A DNA stretch of 60,000 nt from Nematostella vectensis (Eukaryota; Cnidaria; Anthozoa; Actiniaria; Edwardsiidae), in the NCBI RefSeq assembly GCF_932526225.1, contig NC_064043.1:13516085-13576084 (forward strand). The letters run 5' to 3'. The notes beneath the pieces were generated by a model. That model made no database searches, had not been told where the DNA came from, and saw only the letters and a program-made list of their open reading frames with translations. The position numbers and the translations under genes are program-made. This document shows, piece by piece, positions 37,049 through 51,200 of the stretch. Position 1 is the stretch's first letter. Every line of letters starts with the position of its first letter.

Positions 37049-40000
37049 CTGAAACATCAAGAGCAGCAGTCATGTGCAGTCAAGCTTGCCAATGCGAACA
37101 CCCTCACAGCCGCAATTTAGTATCTTTAAAAGCGACACTCCGTCATTTTAGTCATCATTTTGGAATTCTGTTTCGCCTTGGATTGTCTTTAAATCCGTGA
37201 TATTGTGTTGCGCATTAGGTGAGTGTTGACTGAAAATATTTGTCATACCTGAACCAGTTAAATAATGTGATGCCTGTAAGGTGATTGTGACTGTATACAG
37301 TTGTAACAACGCCCCTTGAAGATCACAAGCGTCGGAACCATACCTGTAGCAGTTCCTCCGATGTTGGAGAAGATCACCTCAGCTATCAGCACATACGTGG
37401 GGTCCAAATTTAAGACCTGACATAATCTGAGGAATTCAAATCAAATTATACATTTCTTATAGCAGTTTATTTATAGCTTGCCATTTGAAGAACACATATT
37501 GTAGTCCTCTTTATCTACATAAATACCCCCTCCCTGTCTAGTACCACCCCACCTACCAGACCATATACTTGTTCAACTGCCTACATAAATACCAAAAAAC
37601 CCATTCACAAACCTGTCCATTTACATACCGAGCAACCTGCCCATCTACATACCCGTCAGCTAGCTGCATACAAACATACCCAGCAGCTACCTGCCTACAT
37701 ACCCATCCACAAACCTGCTAATTTACATACCCATCTACCTGCCCACCTACATACCCGTCAGCTACCTGCCTACATACATACCCATCATTCAGCTACCTTA
37801 CCTACATACATACACACCTACATACTTACCAACTACCTGCCTAAATAAAAACCCATCAGCTACCTGCCAACATACATATCTACCAGCTACCTGCCTACAA
37901 ACCTATTAGCTCCTGCTCACCTACATACCCATCAGCTACCTGCTCACCTATATGACCACCAGCTACCTGCCAACAAACCCATCAGCTACCTGCCTACATA
38001 CATACCCACCTACATACTTACCAGCTACCTGCCAACATACATACCCGTTAGCTACCTGCTCACCTACATACCCACCAGCTACCTGCCAACATACATACCC
38101 ACCTACATACTTACCAGCTACCTGCCAACATACATACCCATAAGCTATCTGCCTTCAAACCCACCAGCTACCTGCCTACATACATATTCACCAGCTACCT
38201 GCCTACATACATACCCATCAGTTACCTACCTACAAACCCACCAGCTACCTGCCTACATACATACCCACCAGCTACCTGCCTACATACAAACCCATCAGCT
38301 ACCTGCCTTCAAACCCATCAGCTACCTGCCTACACACATACCCATCAGCTACCTGCCTACAAACCCACCAGCTACCAGCCTACATACAAACAAATCAGCT
38401 ACCTGCCTACATACATACCCACCAGCTACCTGCCTACATACATACCCATCAGCTACCTGCCTACATACATATGCACAAGCTACCTGCCTACATACATACC
38501 CACCAGCTACCTGGCTACATACATACCCACCAGCTACCTGCCTACATACATACCCACCAGCTACCTGCCTACATACATATGCACCAGCTACCTGCCTACA
38601 TACATACCCATCAGTTACCTGCCTACAAACCCACCAGCTACCTGCCTACATACATACCCACCAGCCACCGGCCTACATACAAACCCATCAGCTACCTGCC
38701 TACAAACCCACCAGCTACCTGCCTACATACATACCCACCAGCTACCTGCCTACACAAATACCCATCAGCTACCTGCCTATATACATACCCATCAGCTACC
38801 TGCCTACAAACCCACCAGCTGCCTGCCTACATACATACCCACCAGCTACCTGCCTACATACATACCCATCAGCTACCTGCCTACAAACCCACCAGCTACC
38901 TGCCTACATACATATTCACCAGCTACCTGCCTACATACATACTCACCAGCTAGCTGCCTACATACATACCCATCAGCTACCTGCCTACAAACCCACCAGC
39001 TACCTGCCTACATACATACCCACCAGCTACCTGCCTACAAACCCATCAGCTACCTGCCTACATACATACCCACCAGCTACCTGCCTACACACATACCCAT
39101 CAGCTACCTGCCTACAAACCCACCAACTACCGGCCTACATACAAACCCATCAGCTACCTGCCTACATACATACCCACCAGCTACCTGCCTACGTACATAC
39201 CCACCAGCCACCTGCCTACATACATACCGACCAGCTACCTGCCTACAAACCCACCAGCTACCGGTCTACATACAAACCCATCAGCTACCTGCCTACATAC
39301 ATACCCACCAGCTACCTGCCTACACACATACCCATCAGCTACCTGCCTACAAACCCACCAGCTGCCGGCCTACATACAAACCCCTCAGCTACCTGCCTAC
39401 ATACATACCCACCAGCTACCTGCCTACATACATACCCATCAGCTACCTGCCTACAAACCCACCAGCTACCTGCCTACATACATACCCACCAGCTACCTGC
39501 CTACATACAAACCCACCAGATACCTGCCAACATACATATGCACCAGCTACCTGCCAACATACATACCCATCAGCTACCTGCCTACATACATACCCATCAG
39601 CTACCTGCATACAAACCCACCAGCTACCTGCCTACATACATACCCACCAGCTACCTGCCTACATACATACCCATCAGATACCAGCCTACAAACCCACCAG
39701 CTACCTGACTACATACATACCCACATAGCTACCTGCCTACATACATACCCATCAGTTACCTGCCTACAAACCCACCAGCTACCTGCCTACATACATACCC
39801 ACCAGCTACCGGCCTACATACAAACCCATCGGCTACCTGCCTTCAAACCCATCAGCTACCTGCCTACATACATACCCACCAGCTACCTGCCTACACAAAT
39901 ACCCATCAGCTACCTGCCTACATACATAACCATCAGGTACCTGCCTACAAACCCACCAGCTACCTGCCTACATACATACCCACCAGCTACCTGCCTACAT

Positions 40001-43000
40001 ACATACCCATCAGCTACCTGCCTACAAACCCACCAGCTACCTGCCTACATACATACCCACCAGCTACCTGCCTACATACATACCCATCAGCTACCTGCCT
40101 ACAAACCCACCAGCTACCTGCCTACATACATACCCACCAGCTACCGGCCTACATACAAACCCATCAGCTACCTGCCTACATACATACCCACCAGCTACCT
40201 GCCTACATAAATACCCATCAGCTACCTGCCTACATACATACCCATCAGCTACCTGCCTACAAACCCACCAGCTACCTGCCTACATACATACCCACCAGCT
40301 ACCTGCCTACATACATACCCATCAGCTACCTGCCTTCAAACCCATCAGCTACCTGCCTACATACATACCCACCAGCTACCTGCCTACACACATACCCATC
40401 AGCTACCTGCCTACAAACCCACCAGCAACCGGCCTACATACAAACCCATCAGCTACCTGCCTACATACATACCCACCAGCTACCTGCCTACATACATACC
40501 CACCAGCCACCTGCCTACATACATACCCATCAGCTACCTGACTACAAACCCACCAGCTACCGGCCTACATACAAACCCATCAGCTACCTGCCTACATACA
40601 TACCCACCAGCTACCTGCCTACACACATACCCATCAGATACATGCCTACAAACCCACCAGCTACCTGCCTACATACATACCCACCAGCTACCGGCCTACA
40701 TACATACCCAACAGCTACATGCCTACATACATACCCATCAGCTACCTGCCAACATACATATGCACAAGCTACCTGCCAACATACATATGCACAAGCTACC
40801 TGCCTACATACATACCCACCAGTTACCTGCCTACAAACCCACCAGCTACCTGCCTACATACATACCCACCAGCTACCTGCCTACATACATACCCACCAGC
40901 TACATGCCTACATACATACCCATCAGCTACCTGCCTACAAACCCACCAGCTACCTGCCAACATACATATGCACAAGCTACCTGCCTACCTACATACCCAC
41001 CAGCTACCTGGCTACATACATACCCACCAGCTACCTGCCTACATACATATGCACCAGCTACCTGCCTACATACATACCCATCAGCTTCCTGCCTACAAAC
41101 CCACCAGCTACCTGCCTACATACAAACCCATCAGCTACCTGCCTTCAAACCCATCAGCTACCTGCCAACAAACCCACCAGCTACCTGCCTACATACAAAC
41201 CCACATAGCTACCTGCCTACATACATACCCATCAGTTACCTGCCTACAAACCCACCAGCTACCTGCCTACATACATACCCACCAGCTACCGGCCTACATA
41301 CAAACCCATCGGCTACCTGCCTTCAAACCCATCAGCTACCTGCCTACATACATACATACCCACCAGCTACCTGCCTACACAAATACCCATCAGCTACCTG
41401 CCTACATACATAACCATCAGGTACCTGCCTACAAACCCACCAGCTACCTGCCTACATACATACCCACAAGCTACCTGCCTACATACATACCCATCAGCTA
41501 CCTGCCTACAAACCCACCAGCTACCTGCCTACATACATACCCACCAACTACCTGCCTACATACATACCCATCAGCTACCTGCCTACAAACGCACCAGCTA
41601 CCTGCCTACATACATACCCACCAGCTACCGGCCTACATACAAACCCATCAGCTACCTGCCTACATACATACCCACCAGCTACCTGCCTACACAAATACCC
41701 ATCAGCTACCTGCCTACATACATACCCATCAGCTACCTGCCTTCAAACCCATCAGCTACCTGCCTACATACATACCCACCAGCTACCTGCCTACACACAT
41801 ACCCATCAGCTACCTGCCTACAAACCCACCAGCAACCGGCCTACATACAAACCCATCAGCTACCTGCCTACATACATACCCACCAGCTACCTGCCTACAT
41901 ACATACCCACCAGCCACCTGCCTACATACATACCCACCAGCTACCTGACTACAAACCCACCAGCTACCGGCCTACATACAAACCCATCAGCTACCTGCCT
42001 ACATACATACCCACCAGCTACCTGCCTACACACATACCCATCAGATACATGCCTACAAACCCACCAGCTACCTGCCAACATACATATGCACCAGCTACCT
42101 GCCTACATACATACCCATCAGCTACCGGCCTACATACAAACCCATCAGCTACCTGCCTACAAACATACCCACCAGCTACCTGCCTACACACATACCCCTC
42201 AGCTACCTGCCTACATACATATTCACCAGCTACCTGCCTACATACATACTCACCAGCTAGCTGCCTACATACATACCCATCAGCTACCTGCCTACAAACC
42301 CACCAGCTACCTGCCTACATACATACCCACATAGCTACCTGCCTACATACATACCCATCAGTTACCTGCCTACAAACCCACCAGCTACCTGCCTACATAC
42401 ATACCCACCAGCCACCGGCCTACATACAAACCCATCAGCTACCTGCCTACAAACCCACCAGCTACCTGCCTACATACATACCCACCAGCTACCTGCCTAC
42501 ACAAATACCCATCAGCTACCTGCCTATATACATACCCATCAGCTACCTGCCTACAAACCCACCAGCTGCCTGCCTACATACATACCCACCAGCTACCTGC
42601 CTACATACATACCCATCAGCTACCTGCCTACAAACCCACCAGCTACCTGCCTACATACATATTCACCAGCTACCTGCCTACATACATACTCACCAGCTAG
42701 CTGCCTACATACATACCCATCAGCTACCTGCCTACAAACCCACCAGCTACCTGCCTACATACATACCCACCAGCTACCTGCCTACAAACCCATCAGCTAC
42801 CTGCCTACATACATACCCACCAGCTACCTGCCTACACACATACCCATCAGCTACCTGCCTACAAACCCACCAACTACCGGCCTACATACAAACCCATCAG
42901 CTACCTGCCTACATACATACCCACCAGCTACCTGCCTACGTACATACCCACCAGCCACCTGCCTACAAACATACCGACCAGCTACCTGCCTACAAACCCA

Positions 43001-46000
43001 CCAGCTACCGGTCTACATACAAACCCATCAGCTACCTGCCTACATACATACCCACCAGCTACCTGCCTACACACATACCCATCAGCTACCTGCCTACAAA
43101 CCCACCAGCTGCCGGCCTACATACAAACCCCTCAGCTACCTGCCTACATACATACCCACCAGCTACCTGCCTACATACATACCCATCAGCTACCTGCCTA
43201 CAAACCCACCAGCTACCTGCCTACATACATACCCACCAGCTACCTGCCTACATACAAACCCACCAGATACCTGCCAACATACATATGCACCAGCTACCTG
43301 CCAACATACATACCCATCAGCTACCTGCCTACATACATACCCATCAGCTACCTGCATACAAACCCACCAGCTACCTGCCTACATACATACCCACCAGCTA
43401 CCTGCCTACATACATACCCATCAGATACCAGCCTACAAACCCACCAGCTACCTGACTACATACATACCCACATAGCTACCTGCCTACATACATACCCATC
43501 AGTTACCTGCCTACAAACCCACCAGCTACCTGCCTACATACATACCCACCAGCTACCGGCTTACATACAAACCCATCGGCTACCTGCCTTCAAACCCATC
43601 AGCTACCTGCCTACATACATACCCACCAGCTACCTGCCTACACAAATACCCATCAGCTACCTGCCTACATACATAACCATCAGGTACCTGCCTACAAACC
43701 CACCAGCTACCTGCCTACATACATACCCACCAGCTACCTGCCTACATACATACCCATCAGCTACCTGCCTACAAACCCACCAGCTACCTGCCTACATACA
43801 TACCCACCAGCTACCTGCCTACATACATACCCATCAGCTACCTGCCTACAAACCCACCAGCTACCTGCCTACATACATACACACCAGCTACCGGCCTACA
43901 TACAAACCCATCAGCTACCTGCCTACATACATACCCACCAGCTACCTGCCTACATAAATACCCATCAGCTACCTGCCTACATACATACCCATCAGCTACC
44001 TGCCTACAAACCCACCAGCTACCTGCCTACATACATACCCACCAGCTACCTGCCTACATACATACCCATCAGCTACCTGCCTTCAAACCCATCAGCTACC
44101 TGCCTACATACATACCCACCAGCTACCTGCCTACACACATACCCATCAGCTACCTGCCTACAAACCCACCAGCAACCGGCCTACATACAAACCCATCAGC
44201 TACCTGCCTACATACATACCCACCAGCTACCTGCCTACATACATACCCACCAGCCACCTGCCTACATACATACCCATCAGCTACCTGACTACAAACCCAC
44301 CAGCTACCGGCCTACATACAAACCCATCAGCTACCTGCCTACATACATACCCACCAGCTACCTGCCTACACACATACCCATCAGATACATGCCTACAAAC
44401 CCACCAGCTACCTGCCTACATACATATGCACAAGCTACCTGCCTACCTACATACCCACCAGCTACATGCCTACATACATACCCATCAGCTACCTGCCAAC
44501 ATACATATGCACAAGCTACCTGCCAACATACATATGCACAAGCTACCTGCCTACATACATACCCACCAGTTACCTGCCTACAAACCCACCAGCTACCTGC
44601 CTACATACATACCCACCAGCTACCTGCCTACATACATACCCACCAGCTACATGCCTACATACATACCCATCAGCTACCTGCCTACAAACCCACCAGCTAC
44701 CTGCCAACATACATATGCACAAGCTACCTGCCTACCTACATACCCACCAGCTACCTGGCTACATACATACCCACCAGCTACCTGCCTACATACATACGCA
44801 CCAGCTACCTGCCTACATACATACCCATCAGCTTCCTGCCTACAAACCCACCAGCTACCTGCCTACATACAAACCCATCAGCTACCTGCCTTCAAACCCA
44901 TCAGCTACCTGCCAACAAACCCACCAGCTACCTGCCTACATACAAACCCACATAGCTACCTGCCTACATACATACCCATCAGTTACCTGCCTACAAACCC
45001 ACCAGCTACCTGCCTACATACATACCCACCAGCTACCGGCCTACATACAAACCCATCGGCTACCTGCTTTCAAACCCATCAGCTACCTGCCTACATACAT
45101 ACATACCCACCAGCTACCTGCCTACACAAATACCCATCAGCTACCTGCCTACATACATAACCATCAGGTACCTGCCTACAAACCCACCAGCTACCTGCCT
45201 ACATACATACCCACAAGCTACCTGCCTACATACATACCCATCAGCTACCTGCCTACAAACCCACCAGCTACCTGCCTACATACATACCCACCAACTACCT
45301 GCCTACATACATACCCATCAGCTACCTGCCTACAAACGCACCAGCTACCTGCCTACATACATACCCACCAGCTACCGGCCTACATACAAACCCATCAGCT
45401 ACCTGCCTACATACATACCCACCAGCTACCTGCCTACACAAATACCCATCAGCTACCTGCCTACATACATACCCATCAGCTACCTGCCTACAAACCCACC
45501 AGCTACCTGCCTACATACATACCCACCAGCTACCTGCCTACATACATACCCATCAGCTACCTGCCTTCAAACCCATCAGCTACCTGCCTACATACATACC
45601 CACCAGCTACCTGCCTACACACATACCCATCAGCTACCTGCCTACAAACCCACCAGCAACCGGCCTACATACAAACCCATCAGCTACCTGCCTACATACA
45701 TACCCACCAGCTACCTGCCTACATACATACCCACCAGCCACCTGCCTACATACATACCCACCAGCTACCTGACTACAAACCCACCAGCTACCGGCCTACA
45801 TACAAACCCATCAGCTACCTGCCTACATACATACCCACCAGCTACCTGCCTACACACATACCCATCAGATACATGCCTACAAACCCACCAGCTACCTGCC
45901 AACATACATATGCACCAGCTACCTGCCTACATACATACCCATCAGCTACCGGCCTACATACAAACCCATCAGCTACCTGCCTACAAACATACCCACCAGC

Positions 46001-48166
46001 TACCTGCCTACACACATACCCCTCAGCTACCTGCCTACATACATACCCACCAGTCACCTGCCTACATACATACCTACCAGCTATGTACCTGCCTACAAAC
46101 CCACCAGCTACCGGCCTACATACAAACCCATCAGCTACCTGCCTACATACATACCCACCAGCTACCTGCCTACACACATACCAATCAGCTACCTGCCTAC
46201 AAACCCACCAGCTACCTGCCAACATACATATGCACCAGCTACCTGCCAACATACATATGCACCAGCCACCTGCCAACAAACATATGCACCAGCTACCTGC
46301 CAACATAGATATGCACCAGCTACCTGCCAACATACATATGCACCAGCTACCTGCCTACATACATACCCATCAGCTACCTGCCTACAAACCCACCAGCTAC
46401 CTGCCAACATGCATATGCACCAGCTACCTGCCAACATACATACCCATCAGCTACCTGCCTACAAACCCACCAGCTACCTGCCAACATACATATGCACCAG
46501 CTACCTGCCAACATACATATGCACCAGCTACCTGCCAACATACATATACACCAGCTACCTGCCTACATACATACCCATCAGCTACCTGCCTTCAAACCCA
46601 CCAGTTACCTGCCTACATACATTCCCACACATAACCGGCCCACCTACAAACCCGGCTACCAGCCTGCTTAGCCAATAAAAACCTAACTACACAGACACCT
46701 TACCTACCTATATACTTACCTGTCCACCTAGATAAACAAGTACCCATCTACAGTCAAGGTAACTAAGATATACAAGAACACACCTCCCTTACAACTTACT
46801 TTATTGTGATCGGTGTAAACAGCAGAATTGTTGTGACATTGTCCTAAAAAATAAAATAGGAAAGTTTTAGCTGTGCAAAAAAAGTTTGTTTGTGCTGTTG
46901 AAATTCAAATAAAGAGAAATTACCAAAAACGCGGAGATAATCGCTGTTGCAAAGCAGAGGATAGTGACAAGAAGCCAAACTCTGCCTCGAGATATCTTGT
47001 ACGCCTAAAGGAGGATTCCAAACAAGACGAAAAAATGCACTTTAGATGGACTACAATAGGAAAGTTTAAAGAAAGGAATATAACATATACTTCGGGCAGG
47101 GCTGGGCTCTCGTTAAGAAATGGTGTTTAGATCGCATCGAGCATGGGGAAAAATACCTCTTGATGAATCTTCTTATTGAGAAAATTGAGGGATTTCCTGT
47201 GATAGGCCCTGTTTCACAACCCAAAAGACCTGAACCTCGAGCCCAGAATGTTTAAACATGTGGAGGCTGTACCATTGAGCTACTGCGATATGACTCTACG
47301 GGAGAATAAGATCTCTCTGTAGTACAGACCCTTGCTTACAATGATTGTTTTATTACATGCACTCCTCACCTTGAGAGCTACAAAATCAAAGAAACCAGTT
47401 TTGGAAAACACAGCAACAAGAATCATCTGAAAAAAAAAGGCAGGCGCGGTTTGTGATGACCTTAGACATTGGCAAGGATTATTCGGTATGCCATGAAGAT
47501 ACCTTTACGGTTATACATACACTTAGGTTCGTAGTTCCTTTAAGATACATACTTTAAACGAACCACCAAAAATATTCTATACTGAAACTCGATAAAATAA
47601 GGTGCTATTTTTCTAAAATAACAAATCCACGAAAATTGATGCAATTTTTCCAAGAATACAGAACTGGGAGTATCGGAGAGACCCTTGACTCACCATGCCG
47701 AATAACAAGCTGAGAGTATCCCATTCAATCCAGGTCAGAATTACTTCGAGTGAAGGTCTCTGAAAAAACAAAGGGGAAAAAGATGGCAATCCGGCAAATC
47801 AACATGTAACATCTCAAATTTTGTTTTCAATTTTATATCGTCATTTGATCGTAGAAACGATCATAAAAAGTTAGATTAACTGGAAACTACGTTTTTAACG
47901 TGATGATTTATAGTATTTTATACTCTTTGCATCAAGGCAAGATAACTTATAAACAGCTTTGTAAGTAACGCCTTTTTAATCCTGTATTATCACTAGTAAA
48001 CAGCTATTTGAGTCACGCCTTTCTGAATTATCAATAGTAAACAGCTTTGTAAGTCATGCCTTCTTAATCCTGTCTTCTTACCATGTTCAACATTGACAGT
48101 GTAGCGAGCGCGAGTAGAGCCCCAAACATCGCCGCAGTTGCACGATGTACAAGCTACGGATTAACC

Positions 48167-48236
<70 letters not shown>

Positions 48237-51200
48237 TTGGTTTGAGAAAAAATACAAACTACATAGGTTTCCCTACAGGTCTGTTTCGTGGTTGCCCACT
48301 CATCAGGAAATCCCCTGATGAGTGGGCAACCACGAAACAGACCTGTAGGGAAACCTATGTAGTTTGTATTTTTTCTCAAACCAACACTATACACCGCTCT
48401 ACTTTCGAGTATTGAGCACTTTCTATGAAAGCCTTCAACCATCATTATATATATATATAACATGAGACAAAAAAAGCCAAGTAAAGTGGCAGACTAGTTT
48501 GGTACATATGCAAACAAGAGTTGACAATCAAGGGGTACCTCAAAGATGATCAGCACGTACACGAACACAAGAATGATGAAGGCAATCACAACCTGCGAGT
48601 AAATTGAAACAAATAAAAACTTGAATGCGTATGGGGCCCTGTAGATGTTTTTTTTTTGTAATGGTTATCGAATTTACATAATTAATCTCAACGAAAAATA
48701 CAATACGAAACATAAACTTCTGATCTGTGCGGTGACATGACAGATCTGTTTATGACGTCATTAAGTGCGCGTGGATGCAGAAGCTATCGCGCGCGTTTTT
48801 TTATATCCTTTAAATGAATCGATATTAGATTTTTCCCACTAGCAGCTTTATTCATTTTCATTTTTCTTTTCAAGGGAAATGCTATACCCACGATTTTTAT
48901 TGTAAAACAATGACCGATCTTTCAGCCGAAACCCAAGGCTCGGCGTTGTCTTCCTCAAACCATTAAAACATACGACTACATTTGTACATCAATTCTACCT
49001 GGTTCTCTTGTGAGACAGGTTCGACGTAATACACGAATGAGATCGCCACACACTGAGTGACATCCGACTGGAAGTCAAGACTCAACATTTGCGGCCTAAA
49101 ACACAAACAAGACAATATTGCATTAGAGTTCTATCCGTTTCCAAACGTATTGGCAATTGCATCGAGTCGACGTCTAACTGGCAAAAAGGACGGGAAAGAA
49201 AGCGGAGACGCAAAGCCGGCTTTTCACTAGTAAAAAAAGCGAGGAGGGGATGGATGCGGAAATTCAGCGTGATAGATACACAATGACAGGGTATCAAAAA
49301 GAATCGTTCCGTTGTATTCTTCTCTGCATCCTTCTCATCTTGTGTCTTCTTCACTCTGATTCACACACGCGGCAAGTATCTTATGCCCCCGCTACCTTCT
49401 CCCTCCCCATTTAATTTCCTAGTGAAAATGGGCCTTCTTTAAAAAGATTTTTTTCAAATATACATCGTAAAATTGCCCGCATGATGATGAACTAAAAGCA
49501 CACGCTCGCGAATTATGTTAAAACGACAAACAAACCAACAAACAAACCAACAAACAAACGAAACAACATTTCTTTACACAGTTCTCCGCTGTTGGCAAGT
49601 AAATGCTCCACATTTATAGTATACGCGGGACTTGTTTGTTAGAAAAAGTATTGATAAATTCTATGCCTCTCAGGTGCATGCATATACATAGGGGGTTCAA
49701 TTTTTGCGCGCAATTTTTCATGAGCGTATCTTGAGTCTGCCTAAACGTAGGCTATCTCCATTTCCTAACGAATGACACCACCTTCCCAGTAGATTGTCAG
49801 TAAATCTCTCTTTCAAAACAAGTGATACCATCTCCAAAGTGTTAGGGTTTCAGTAAATCTCTCTTTCCTAAGGAGTAATACCATCTCCCCAGTATTAGAG
49901 TTTCAGTAAATCTCTCTTTCCTAACAAGTGATACCATCTCCCCAGTATTAGAGTTTCAGTAAATCTCTCTTTCCTAACGAGTGATACTATCTCCCCAGTA
50001 TTAGAGTTTCAGTAAATCTCTCTTTCCTAACAAGTGATACCATCTCCCCAGTATTAGAGTTTCAGTAAATCTCTCTTTCCTAACGAGTGATACTATCTCC
50101 CCAGTATTAGAGTTTCAGTAAATCTCTCTTTCCTAAAGAGAAATATCATCTCCCCAGTATTAGAGTTTCAGTAAATCTCTCTTTCCTAAAGAGTAATACC
50201 ATCTCCCCAGTATTAGAGTTTCAGCTAATCTCTCTTTTCTAAGGAGTAATACCATCTCCCAGTATTAGGGTTTCAGTTAATCTCTTTCCTAAGGAGTAAT
50301 ACCATCTCCCAGTATTAGAGTTTCAGTAAATCTCTCTTTCCTAAAGAGTAATACCATCTCCCCAGTATTAGAGTTTCAGTTAATCTCTCTTTCCTAAGGA
50401 GTAATACCATCTCCCAGTATTAGAGTTTCAGCTAATCTCTCTTTCCTAAGGAGTAATACCATCTCCCAGTATTAGAGTTTCAGTAAATCTCTCTTTCCTA
50501 AAGCGTAATACCATCTCTCTAGTAGAGTATCAGTAAAACTCTCTTTCCTGAAGAGTAATACCATCTCCCCAGTTTTAGAGTTTCAGTAAATCTCTCTTTC
50601 CTAACGAGTAATACCATCTCAACAGTAGAGTATCAGTAAATCTTACCCGTCACCCTCGAGGCGGAACTTCATAGTCTGCTCGACAGGGGTAACATTGTAC
50701 TCCTGATTGGCTAATGCCTTGATGGTCAAGTTCTGCATCTAGAGAAAACATTGGGAGTGTAAGACCTGATTCATACGCCACGCTTTAGCCGTGCCGAATC
50801 TAATTATTTGGGTTGGGTACTTGAACAGTTCGACGCCTGAATCAAGTTTGGCATGGCAGAACTAAGATCGACGCAGCGCTGAGGACACCCGTGCCAACGG
50901 CAAAAGCACGGCACCGACTTAAACATCTAACTTTTGATGCGCCAAATCAAGTACTGTTCTCCTGTTATGAGCTTCAGTACAGCACATACCTGTTTTCCAA
51001 TAATCAAGTACTGTTCTCCTGTTATGAGCTTCAGTACAGCACATACCTGTTTTCCAATAATTGTTCCATTCTTGTTTTTGATTCCCACAACTATGAAGTC
51101 AGGAGATGTTATCTCTGAAGACAGTAAATAAAAATAGCTGATACATTTGCTTACCAATATGCCTATCTGTTTTGCTTATCGTGAAAGAGCTCTGGACTCG

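Noticed and set aside
37560-46660. CRISPR-like direct repeats
   Set aside because: Units follow each other with no unique spacers, and the genome is eukaryotic.
37952-46678. Long plus-strand open frames (up to 722 codons) of Pro/Thr/Tyr/His-rich repeats
   Set aside because: They exist only because the 27/23-bp units lack stop codons in several frames. The same DNA is open in more than one frame, lies inside an OCA2 intron, and has no start, stop or codon-use signal of a gene.
48231-48307. Active hammerhead on the minus strand of the palindrome
   Set aside because: The core is present, but the sequence 5' of it is the palindrome centre, which gives only one good pair and wobble pairs in stem I.
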